64,000 nucleotides of DNA from Anaeromyxobacter oryzae (GTDB taxonomy: Bacteria > Myxococcota > Myxococcia > Myxococcales > Anaeromyxobacteraceae): contig NZ_AP025591.1 in the NCBI RefSeq assembly GCF_023169945.1, positions 1,076,501-1,140,500 of the forward strand, given 5' to 3'. The notes beneath the pieces were generated by a model. The model made no database searches and had not been told where the DNA came from. It saw nothing but the letters and a program-made list of their open reading frames with translations. This document shows, piece after piece, positions 53,109 to 60,245 of this stretch (the stretch's first letter is position 1; the number at the start of each line of letters is the position of its first letter). Both the position numbers and the translations under genes were made by a program.

Positions 53109-54125
53109 CTACGCCGGCCGGCCGGGGTCCACGAGGTCGAGCAGGCCCAGCCGGAGCAGCTTACGAAGCACCTTCAGGGTCTCGACCTCGCGGAGGGGAC
53201 ACGCGAGCGCGATGCTCGCGACGTCCCACGACCCGTTCACGCGCGACGCGACCTCCCGGTCGGCGCTCGAGAGGCGGCGCGCCGCCGGCGCATCCGGCGA
53301 GGCGACCGCGCCGGCGAGCACCGGCACGGCCATCGGCGAGAGCTCCTCGTAGAGCGCCGCGACCTGCTCGCGCTCCGCCTCGCGGAGCAGGTTCCGCACG
53401 CGTCGATCGGACGGATCGGCGGCGAGCAGGCTCTTGAAGACGATCGCCGCCTCGTCGAACTGCCGCAGCTCGACGAGGACCTGCGCCTTGTCGATGAGCG
53501 ACGACACGGGATCCGCGCGAGGCGCGACGCCCTCGACGTGCGCGAGCCCGAGCTCGCGGAGCGCCTCGATCCGCCGCAGCACGGCGGGGCGCGAGAGGTG
53601 GAGCGCGAGGCGCGCCTCGGCGATCGAGACGCGGCGGCGGGCGGCGTCGAGGAGCGCGCGCAGCCCGGCGGTGCGCGGCTGGCCGGCGCCGGTGGCGCAG
53701 AGGAGCGCGGACTCGGATGGATAGCGCCGGTCGAGGTCGGGCCACTCGTCGAGGCGGCGGAGCCCCTCGAGCGTCATCTGGGCGACGCCGAGGTCGAGCG
53801 CGACGCCGTCCTCGAACCCGGCCGCGCCGTCCGCGAGCGCGAAGCGGCCGCCTGGGGGCGCCAGGAAGAGGTCCACGATCCTGTCGGCGCACGCCTCCGC
53901 CCAGAGCGCCTCGGGCCGCTCGGCGTGAGCCCAGCCGGCCAGGCTTCCGAGGCCCGCCTGCCCGTCCGGAGGCCGGGCGGCCGCGACGATGCGGCGGTCT
54001 TGCACCTCGAGCCAGTACGGCGCGCCCTCCCCGACGTCGATCTCGACGACGCCGGAGCGGCGCCCGTGATCGATCCACTGGAAGAGGTCCGGCAGCGGGA
54101 AGGTGGTGAGATCCCCCTGGAGCAC
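53109..54125 (-). CDS. DUF4388 (PATAN) signalling protein
   Basis: GTG 54125 (VLQGDLTTFPLPDLFQWI) gives 338 residues; the longer reading to 54209 adds an Arg-rich stretch. The N-terminal part is a DUF4388 domain (residues about 1-95, with FQWIDHGRRSGVVEID), common in myxobacterial signalling. Two winged-helix-like regions follow (about 120-190 and 265-335) with helical repeats between. DUF4388 proteins are linked to motility and gene control in the group. Exact role unknown. Confidence 0.8.
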   Translation of the reverse strand: MLQGDLTTFPLPDLFQWIDHGRRSGVVEIDVGEGAPYWLEVQDRRIVAAARPPDGQAGLGSLAGWAHAERPEALWAEACADRIVDLFLAPPGGRFALADGAAGFEDGVALDLGVAQMTLEGLRRLDEWPDLDRRYPSESALLCATGAGQPRTAGLRALLDAARRRVSIAEARLALHLSRPAVLRRIEALRELGLAHVEGVAPRADPVSSLIDKAQVLVELRQFDEAAIVFKSLLAADPSDRRVRNLLREAEREQVAALYEELSPMAVPVLAGAVASPDAPAARRLSSADREVASRVNGSWDVASIALACPLREVETLKVLRKLLRLGLLDLVDPGRPA

Positions 54126-54358
54126 CCGTCGATTGTGGCACGGCGCAGCGGCCCGGGCGAGGCGGCGGCCGCGCCCGGCGGCCGGGCGAGCGGGGCGCGC
54201 CCTCTCCACCCGGTCCGCCCCCGCGGTGGCACCCGGCGCCGGCTTGGCGGCTCGCGGGTGTCGGGGCCAGCTTTCCCCTGGCGCCCGCGCTCGGTGGGCG
54301 CGCGTCCGTCCGTGCGGGTCAGGTCGGTCGGGGCGAGCGGCCCCGGAGGGAAGGCGGC

Positions 54359-55930
54359 ATGAGGGCGTGGGGGTGGGTCCTGGCGAGCGGGTTCGCGGCG
54401 GCGCTCGCCGCCGCGGCGTGTGGCGGTGGCCACGGCGCGCCGAAGGGGAGCGGAGGAGGAGGCGGGGGCACGGACGGCGGCGGCAGCACGGGCGGCGGGA
54501 GCGGAGGCGGGACCGGTGGGGGAGGTGACACCGGTGGTGGCGGGACCGGGGGCGGAACCGGTGGCGGAGGTGCCACCGGTGGCGGCGGGACCGGGGGCGG
54601 AACCGGCGGCCCCACCGTGAAGGCGCCGGTCCAGATGGGCGACTTCCTCTTCTACTCGACGGACCAGGGGCTCACGCCGGAGATCTCCGACGTCTCCGCG
54701 GACGAGGGCGGCAACGTCTACGTCGCGGGCGGCTCGGCCGTGTTCGCGAAGAGACACGACGACCAGGACTTCAAGAAGTTCGATCTCGCGACCGCGGGCG
54801 TGACCGCGAACTGCTGGGACCCGAAGGAGATCGACAACCCCACGCCGGCGGGCCCGCCGCAGCCCTGCCCGGTGATCTCCGTCGCGGGGGCCGCGCCGGG
54901 GAAGGCGGTGCTCGGCCTGAAGGGCGTGGGCATCGACTACGACTACGACGCTCCCTGGGCGCTCGACTCGGGCGGCGCGGACCTGGTGTCGTTCGACGGC
55001 ACGACGCTGACGAAGGACCGGCACGTGTTCATCGCGTCGCCGCCCGGCGTCATCTGCGAGCACTGGGCGAACCCTCCCGACAACACGATCTGCAACGAGA
55101 CCTGGGTGGACTCGACGTGGATGAGCGGGCGCAAGAAGGACAGGCAGGTGAGGCGCATCGTCGTGAACCACGACAAGCGCCGCCCGCTCTCGTACGGCGA
55201 CGTCTTCTTCGGGTCGACGCACGGCTCGATCTCCATCCTCGTCGCGCACCCCGACCAGCGCGGCTGGATCGACTACACGAGGGGTGATCCGAAGTGGGCG
55301 GAGACGAAGGGCATCTGGGAACACGAGCACCCCGCGATCTCCGCGCCGGACGGGCGCTTCCTCACCGGCGAGTCGATGGCCCTCGCCCTCGATCCGACGA
55401 CGAACGTCCCCTGGTTCGCGAACGAGGTCCGCACGGCGAGCCTCCCCGACTACGCGACGACCTCCCACCCGAGCTGGAACGGGTGGTGGGGCGCCATGAG
55501 CCCGCCAAGCCCGTTCCTCGCGCTCTGGGGCGACGCCGCCGACGCGACGCACTGGGACGTCGTCACCGGGATCTCGTTCTGCGACGACGGCACGATGTGG
55601 GTCGGATCGGTGACCTACGGCCTGAAGCGCCGCGACCCCTCCGGCAACTGGTCGCAGGTGCCGCTGCCAGCGTCCACGGACCAGCGGGTGAGCACCGTCG
55701 CGTGCGACCCGTCGGACGGCTCGATCTGGGTCGGGTTCGACTACGGCGGGTTCGGCCGCCTGAAGGACGGCACGTGGCAGGGCGTCCCGCAGGGAGCGCC
55801 CGCGTTCGCCTCGAACCGGGTGACGAGCATCCAGTTCGACCGGTGGTCGTCGCCGCGCCTCGTCTACCTCGCGCACGGGCCGAGCGCGAAGCTCGGGGCG
55901 GGCGGCGTGACGGTGTACGCGGGGCCCTGA
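54359..55930 (+). CDS. Lipoprotein with beta-propeller-like domain
   Basis: A 523-residue lipoprotein (lipobox LAAAAC near residue 21). A Gly/Thr-rich linker (about 25-88) is encoded by an imperfect tandem repeat. The rest has the pattern of a beta-propeller: repeated short strands ending in W/Y with asp-rich turns (DVSADEGGNVYVAGGSAVF, GISFCDDGTMWVGSVTYGL, VACDPSDGSIWVGFDYGG), as in two-component-regulator propellers. Four to five Cys are present. The surface ligand is unknown. A 13-bp hairpin terminator follows the stop. Confidence 0.7.
   Translation: MRAWGWVLASGFAAALAAAACGGGHGAPKGSGGGGGGTDGGGSTGGGSGGGTGGGGDTGGGGTGGGTGGGGATGGGGTGGGTGGPTVKAPVQMGDFLFYSTDQGLTPEISDVSADEGGNVYVAGGSAVFAKRHDDQDFKKFDLATAGVTANCWDPKEIDNPTPAGPPQPCPVISVAGAAPGKAVLGLKGVGIDYDYDAPWALDSGGADLVSFDGTTLTKDRHVFIASPPGVICEHWANPPDNTICNETWVDSTWMSGRKKDRQVRRIVVNHDKRRPLSYGDVFFGSTHGSISILVAHPDQRGWIDYTRGDPKWAETKGIWEHEHPAISAPDGRFLTGESMALALDPTTNVPWFANEVRTASLPDYATTSHPSWNGWWGAMSPPSPFLALWGDAADATHWDVVTGISFCDDGTMWVGSVTYGLKRRDPSGNWSQVPLPASTDQRVSTVACDPSDGSIWVGFDYGGFGRLKDGTWQGVPQGAPAFASNRVTSIQFDRWSSPRLVYLAHGPSAKLGAGGVTVYAGP
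54461..54615 (+). repeat. GGCGG/ACCGG simple tandem repeat
   Basis: Imperfect units of 6-9 bases (GGCGGC, GGGACC, GGCGGAACC) code the Gly-Thr linker of the lipoprotein. The same 36-45-bp block occurs at least twice with few changes, so the length may vary between strains. Confidence 0.6.
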
Positions 55931-55939
55931 CGCGGCGCC

Positions 55940-55970
55940 GGACCTCGGGCGCGTGGAGCGCCCGAGGTCC
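55940..55970. terminator. Bidirectional terminator hairpin
   Basis: A perfect 13-bp stem (GGACCTCGGGCGC / GCGCCCGAGGTCC, loop GTGGA) lies between the convergent lipoprotein (+) and GrdB-like (-) genes. It can serve both. Confidence 0.65.
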
Positions 55971-55977
55971 GTGCCTC

Positions 55978-56679
55978 CTACGTGCTCGTGTAGTCCCGCA
56001 TCACGACCTCGCCCGGCCGCGGATCCCCGGTGAGGAGGCCGAGGGCGTCCATCAGGATCCACTTCTGTAGCGCCGCATCTCCGGCGCGCCCGAGCGAGTG
56101 GCCGGCGGCGAAGCCCCGCGGGCAGAGCGCCCGCGGCGGTCGAGCCTGGAGCGTCTCCTCCGGCTCGACGGTGATCACCACGGTGGGGATCCCGATCATC
56201 TCGATGCTCCGCTGCACGGTGACCACCGTGCGGTGGCAGAGCCGTCACCCACCGGTGAGGAGCACCGCGCCGGGCCGCTCCCGGTCCACCTCACGGACGA
56301 GCGCCGGGATGGTGCTCTCGCGCAGCTCCCGGAGCGCCTGGCTGAACCCGAGGGAGAAGTGGCGCGCGGTGAGGGCCCCCACGCGCCCCTCCTTCGCGAG
56401 CTCCCGCACCCGGTCGATGGGGAACACGCAGTTCAGGTCGCGGTCCACGCAGGCGTGGTCGTAGTGCGTGTCGTCGTACCGGAGGTCCTTCGCCTCCGCG
56501 TCGGAGCCGATCACGCGCCAGGTGGTGTCACCCTCCGTGTCGAACGGCCGGTCGTCGGCGCGGCGAACGGCCGCGGTCGAGACGAGGCAGATCGGCGCGT
56601 CCTCGAGCTTCCCCTTGAACGGCGTGAAGGGGACGCAGTAGCGCGACAGCTCGAGCGGCTTGACGTCAGTGGGGGGCAT
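55978..56679 (-). CDS. GrdB-like selenoprotein (UGA read as Sec)
   Basis: ATG 56679 gives 233 residues if the in-frame TGA at 56245-56247 is read as selenocysteine (residue 145). The site reads LLTGG-U-RLCHRTVVTVQRSIEMIGIPTV, a UxxC pair in the glycine/sarcosine/betaine-reductase selenoprotein B family. Upstream it has CVPFTPFKG, DTHYDHACVDRDLNCVFPIDR and REVDRERPGAVLL. After the TGA, the coding pattern continues for 89 codons. A SECIS-like hairpin (56206-56243) follows directly. Its start lies inside the end of the Sec-peroxiredoxin gene (14-bp overlap), so both are translated from one mRNA. It probably acts as a thiol/selenol redox partner; its substrate is unknown. Confidence 0.85.
56206..56243 (-). 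promoter_or_regulatory. SECIS-like hairpin of the GrdB-like gene
   Basis: On the minus strand, 13 bases after the UGA, GCACGGT-GGTC-ACCGTGC pairs perfectly (7 bp, 4-nt loop with GGUC), with a further outer GCTC/GAGC stem. The apical loop is about 20 bases past the UGA, as in bacterial SECIS elements bound by SelB. Confidence 0.55.
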
Positions 56680-57202
56680 TCGCGCCTGCTCCGGCGCCCT
56701 GCTGGATCCGGTCGAGCGCCTGCATGATCCTGTCCGTCGGCGGCTGCTCGCCGATGTCGTGTATGTCGACGTAGGCGACCTTCCCCTGCTTGTCGACGAC
56801 GAAGATGGCGCGCTCGCACTGTCCCGACTCGCCGCGCAGCACGCCGTAGAGAGCAGCCACGTAGCCGTGCGGCCAGTGATCGGAGAGGAGCGGGAACGAG
56901 AGCCCGCCCATCGACTTCGCCCACGCCTCGTTGGTGAACACCTGATCGGTCGAAATGCCCAGGACCTGGGCATCGCGCCGCTCGAACTCGGAGAGATCCT
57001 CCTCGTACGAGGGCATCTGGACGGTTCAAACGGGCGTGAATGCCGCGGGGTAGAACGCGAGCACCACGTTCTTCTTCCCGCGATAGCCCGATAGCCTGAT
57101 CTTCTTCCGGGGGCCGCCGCGGCCCGCGGCGTCACCCGTCGCCATGAGCTCGAAGTCGGGCGCTTCGTCGCCCACCTCGACCTTCCAGATCGGCTTCGAC
57201 AT
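56666..57202 (-). CDS. Selenocysteine peroxiredoxin (UGA read as Sec)
   Basis: ATG 57202 (MSKPIWKVEVGDEAPDFEL) with GAGGAGAGGA upstream gives 178 residues when the TGA at 57026-57028 is read as Sec (residue 59). The motif is FYPAAFTPV-U-TVQMPSYEEDL: Sec takes the place of the peroxidatic Cys of AhpE/BCP-type peroxiredoxins (PxxxTxxC). A later Cys (GQCERAIFVVDKQGKVAYVDI) may resolve. A strong SECIS-like hairpin follows the UGA. It reduces peroxides. The reading continues for 119 more codons in frame, so a nonsense mutation is very unlikely. Confidence 0.9.
56981..57011 (-). promoter_or_regulatory. SECIS-like hairpin of the Sec-peroxiredoxin gene
   Basis: On the minus strand, 14 bases after the UGA, CTCGTACGAGGAG pairs with CTCCGAGTTCGAG (10 of 13 positions) around the loop GATCT, which contains the G/U bases seen in bacterial SECIS loops (AGGUCU in E. 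coli fdhF). Loop distance from the UGA is about 28 bases. Confidence 0.6.
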
Positions 57203-57335
57203 GGGTCCTCTCCTCTCCAGCAGTGAACGGAGAGGAACCTATTCATCCGGACGTCACTACGAGTCGCAGGACGACCGGGTGACGACCCGAAAAGGAGCAT
57301 GCCGTGTGGGGACCCCTTTGCTAATCGTTCGCGCC

Positions 57336-57545
57336 ATGGATCTCCTGACGCGCTTCGCAGGCAACGTGCGGCGCCTCCGCTCGAAGAAGAAGCTGTCGCA
57401 GAAGGCGCTCGCAGACAAGGTCGGGATCTCCGTGTCGTACGTGTCGATGCTCGAGCGCGGCCAGCGCTCTCCGCCCCTCGAGACGATCGAGAAGATGGCG
57501 AAGGCGCTCGGCGTTCCGCCCGCCGCGCTGCTCGGCGGCCGCTGA
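57336..57545 (+). CDS. Small XRE-family (HTH_3) regulator
   Basis: ATG 57336 gives 69 residues, nearly all one Cro/CI-type helix-turn-helix (VRRLRSKKKLSQKALADKVGISVSYVSMLERGQRSPPLETIEKMAKAL). There is no ligand domain. It is divergent from the Sec-peroxiredoxin gene across 133 bp and convergent with the Cys-peroxiredoxin gene (43 bp), so it is well placed to control one or both. An upstream extension to 57144 overlaps the selenoprotein start and is unlikely. Confidence 0.88.
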   Translation: MDLLTRFAGNVRRLRSKKKLSQKALADKVGISVSYVSMLERGQRSPPLETIEKMAKALGVPPAALLGGR

Positions 57546-57588
57546 GCATCGAACCGTTCCGACGCGGCGTTCCCTGACGCGCCGGCCT

Positions 57589-58110
57589 TCACCGGCCGAG
57601 CGTGGGTGTCCCCGGCGTCCACTCCGCGGGCGCCTTCTCTCCCGTTCGCAGCGCCTCCAGCACCCGCAGGATCTCCGAGACGGACCGGCCGACCGCGAGG
57701 TCGTGCACGGCGGCGTACCGCACGACGCCCGCCGGATCGACGAGGAACGTGGCGCGCGCCGCGATCCCCTCGCGCTCGAGCAGCGCGCCGTACGCACGGG
57801 CGATGCGCCGGTCGGGATCCGCGGCGAGCGGGAAGGCGACCTCCCCGAGCTTCTCCGCGATCCACCGTCCGTGCGTCTCGACGTCGTCCGTCGAGATCGC
57901 GACGACGTCCGCGCCGAGGTCTGCGAGCTCGCGCCGCCGCTTCGACAGCTCCGTGATCTCCGTCGGGCAGACGAGGGTGAAGTCCTTCGGGTAGAAGAAG
58001 ATCACCAGCCAGCGCCCGGCGTGATCCGCGAGCGCGACCTCGGTCCGCTCCCCCCTGCCGCGAACCGCCGCCGCCTTGAAGTCCGGCGCCCTGTCGAGGA
58101 TGCTCAGCAC
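57589..58110 (-). CDS. 2-Cys peroxiredoxin (AhpC/TSA type)
   Basis: GTG 58110 with GGGAGG six bases upstream gives 173 residues. The peroxidatic Cys is in FFYPKDFTLVCPTEITELS. The family segments DVVAISTDD, LAADPDRRIARAYGALL and ARATFLVDPAGVVRY follow. The C-terminal resolving Cys of typical 2-Cys enzymes is missing, so it may use an external thiol or act as a 1-Cys enzyme. Two tandem 19-bp repeats lie 20 bp upstream of the start. It is in the same orientation as the two Sec genes but separated from them by the XRE gene. Confidence 0.92.
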   Translation of the reverse strand: MLSILDRAPDFKAAAVRGRGERTEVALADHAGRWLVIFFYPKDFTLVCPTEITELSKRRRELADLGADVVAISTDDVETHGRWIAEKLGEVAFPLAADPDRRIARAYGALLEREGIAARATFLVDPAGVVRYAAVHDLAVGRSVSEILRVLEALRTGEKAPAEWTPGTPTLGR

Positions 58111-58130
58111 GGAGGACCTCCCTCGCCGCG

Positions 58131-58168
58131 TCGTACCGCCCATCGATTGTCGTACCGCCCATCGATTA
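58131..58168. repeat. Two tandem 19-bp repeats (operator-like)
   Basis: TCGTACCGCCCATCGATT occurs twice, 58131-58148 and 58150-58167, with a 19-bp period. It lies between the Cys-peroxiredoxin gene (-) and the DUF1028 gene (+), overlapping where both promoters must be. Two sites about two helical turns apart suggest a regulator binding side by side. Confidence 0.5.
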
Positions 58169-58205
58169 AGGGCACCGCCGCCGCGGCGTCAACGTGGAAC
58201 ACACC

Positions 58206-59135
58206 ATGACCAGCGCCCTCCTCGCCCTCGCCCTCGGCACCTTCAGCATCGTCGCGGCGGATCCTGCCACCGGGCAGATCGGCGTCGCGGTCCAGTCGAA
58301 GTTCCCCGCGGTCGGAGCCATCGTGCCGGCCGCGCGCGCCGGCGTCGGAGGCGTCGCGACGCAGGCCCTCGCGAACGTGACCTGGCGCGACGAGGCGCTG
58401 AAGCTCCTCGCCCAGGGGCTCGCGCCGGACGAGGTGGTGCGGCGGCTCGTCGCCGCGGACCCGCAGGCCGACGATCGGCAGATCGGGCTCGTCGACGCGA
58501 AGGGTCGCGCCGCGACGTTCACCGGGAAGCGGTGCTTCGACCACGCGAGCGGGATCGCGGGGGACGGGTACGCGGTGCAGGGGAACATCCTCGTCGGGCG
58601 CGCCACCCTCGAGGCGATGGCGCGGGCCTACGAGGAGGCGCGCGACCGCGGCGTCCCGCTCGCGGAGCGGCTCCTCGCCGCGCTCGCGGCCGGCCAGGCC
58701 GCGGGCGGAGACCGTCGCGGCATGGAGAGCGCGGCGCTGCTCGTCGTGAAGCCGGGCGGCGGCTACGGCGGCGCGGGCGACGTCTGGGTCGACCTGCGGG
58801 TCGACGATCACCCGCGACCGATCGCCGAGCTGACCCGGCTCTATCGCGACGTGCACCAGTTCTACTTCGGCGAGACGACGCGGACGGTCCCGCTCCAGGG
58901 ACCGGTCGCCCGCGAGGTCGAGGCGGATCTCGCCCGGCTCGGGTTCCTGAAGGTCGCGCCGGGCGCGGCCTGGTCGCCGGCCAGCCAGCAGGCGCTGGAG
59001 GACTTCCAGGGCTGGGAGAACCTCGAGACGCGCATCCGGAAGGACGGGACCATCGACGCCCTCGTCCTCGAGCACCTGCGGAAGGTCGCCGCGGCCGGGG
59101 CGCCGATCGACCGCCGCAAGGCAGGGGCGCGCTGA
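58206..59135 (+). CDS. DUF1028-family protein
   Basis: ATG 58206 (MTSALLALALGTFSIVAAD) gives 309 residues; GTG 58194 is possible. The DUF1028 domain (about residues 10-215) resembles Ntn-hydrolase folds and has GVAVQSKFPAVGAIVPAARAGVGGVATQALANVTW and GDGYAVQGNILVG. The C-terminal part (about 225-300) resembles the extra domain often attached to DUF1028 (putative peptidoglycan-binding-like). It is most likely a cytoplasmic hydrolase of unknown substrate. Confidence 0.88.
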   Translation: MTSALLALALGTFSIVAADPATGQIGVAVQSKFPAVGAIVPAARAGVGGVATQALANVTWRDEALKLLAQGLAPDEVVRRLVAADPQADDRQIGLVDAKGRAATFTGKRCFDHASGIAGDGYAVQGNILVGRATLEAMARAYEEARDRGVPLAERLLAALAAGQAAGGDRRGMESAALLVVKPGGGYGGAGDVWVDLRVDDHPRPIAELTRLYRDVHQFYFGETTRTVPLQGPVAREVEADLARLGFLKVAPGAAWSPASQQALEDFQGWENLETRIRKDGTIDALVLEHLRKVAAAGAPIDRRKAGAR

Positions 59136-59264
59136 CGCGGCCGCCGGCGCCACACCCGCATGCGCGGCCGAGCGGGCGGAGCCCCCGACCTGGAATCGCC
59201 CCGCGGGCCCATGCGTTGCAGGATCCAGGTGGGTCCGCCCGCAGGGCGGAACGGAAGGGGTGAA

Positions 59265-60119
59265 ATGAGCAGCCGCTTCGGACGCAGGAGCTTCCTGAGG
59301 GGCGCCGCGCTCGCGGGCGCCGCGGGCGCGATCGGGGCGCTCCCGGCCACCGCGGAGGCGGAGCGGCCGATGCCCGTCCCCGAGCACGTCACCTTCGACG
59401 TGCCGGGCCTCGACCCCGCCCACGACGGCCTCAAGGTCGCCCAGCTCTCCGACCTGCACGTCGGGCCGCGTACGCCGCCCGAGGTGATCCGCGCCGCCAT
59501 CGAGGAGGCGAACGCGTTCCACCCCGATCTCGTCGTCCTCACCGGCGACTACCTCTGTCACAACCCGCGCGAGGTGCTCGCGATGCAGGAGCAGCTCGGC
59601 GGGCTCGTCGCGCCGACGGTCGCGGTGCTCGGCAACCACGACGTGTGGACCGACCCCGACGGCGCTGCGGATGCGCTCCGCGGCCACGGCTACGAGGTGC
59701 TCGAGAACGCCTGGACCACCGTCCGGCTCCGCGGAGCGCCCCTCCCGATCGTCGGCGTCGGCGACCGGCTCACGAAGCACGAGGACGTCGCGCGCGCCGT
59801 GCGCGGGCTGCCGCCTGCGGCCGCCCCCCTGGTACTCGCCCACGCGCCGCGCAGCGCGGACACCCTGCGCGGCCTCGGGCGCCCGCTCCTGTGCCTGTCC
59901 GGCCACACGCACGGCGGGCAGATCAACCTGCCCATCATCACGCCCCTGTTCCTGCACCTCGTCGTGCACGAGCCCTACGTGCGCGGACGTTACCGCGTCG
60001 GCGACGTGTCGCTGTACGTGAACCGCGGGATCGGGATGTCCGGGATCCGCACCCGCATCAACTCGCCGCCGGAGGTGACGCTCGCCACCCTCCGCAGCGT
60101 CGAGCGCCGCGCCGCCTAG
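59265..60119 (+). CDS. Tat-exported metallophosphoesterase
   Basis: ATG 59265 with GGAAGGGG upstream gives 284 residues. The twin-arginine motif GRRSFLRGAAL precedes a hydrophobic segment. The metallophosphoesterase motifs follow: QLSDLHVG, LTGDY, LGNHDVW, LAHAP and LSGHTHGGQINLP, the full set of two-metal ligands. It resembles the YkuE/YaeI group of membrane-lipid phosphohydrolases. It should be folded with its metals before export to the periplasm. The longer reading to 59160 lacks a signal. Confidence 0.92.
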   Translation: MSSRFGRRSFLRGAALAGAAGAIGALPATAEAERPMPVPEHVTFDVPGLDPAHDGLKVAQLSDLHVGPRTPPEVIRAAIEEANAFHPDLVVLTGDYLCHNPREVLAMQEQLGGLVAPTVAVLGNHDVWTDPDGAADALRGHGYEVLENAWTTVRLRGAPLPIVGVGDRLTKHEDVARAVRGLPPAAAPLVLAHAPRSADTLRGLGRPLLCLSGHTHGGQINLPIITPLFLHLVVHEPYVRGRYRVGDVSLYVNRGIGMSGIRTRINSPPEVTLATLRSVERRAA

Positions 60120-60245
60120 CGCGACGGGGCGCCGCGCGCGGGCGTCTCCGGCGCGAGGGCGCCGGCGAGCCGCCTCCCCCCCCACGAGACCGGGTGCGCA
60201 GGGCCGCGACTCGCCTACCCTTTGTCGTGCAAGAGGGAGGCTCTG

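Noticed and set aside
57026..57028. TGA in the peroxiredoxin as a nonsense mutation
   Set aside because: It falls on the catalytic Cys position, the frame stays conserved after it, a SECIS-like hairpin follows, and a second gene with the same feature overlaps.
56245..57549. 434-codon minus-strand ORF ending at the TGA at 56245
   Set aside because: Only residues after the ATG at 56679 are real; the first part is a shadow of the Sec-peroxiredoxin. The TGA is read as Sec.
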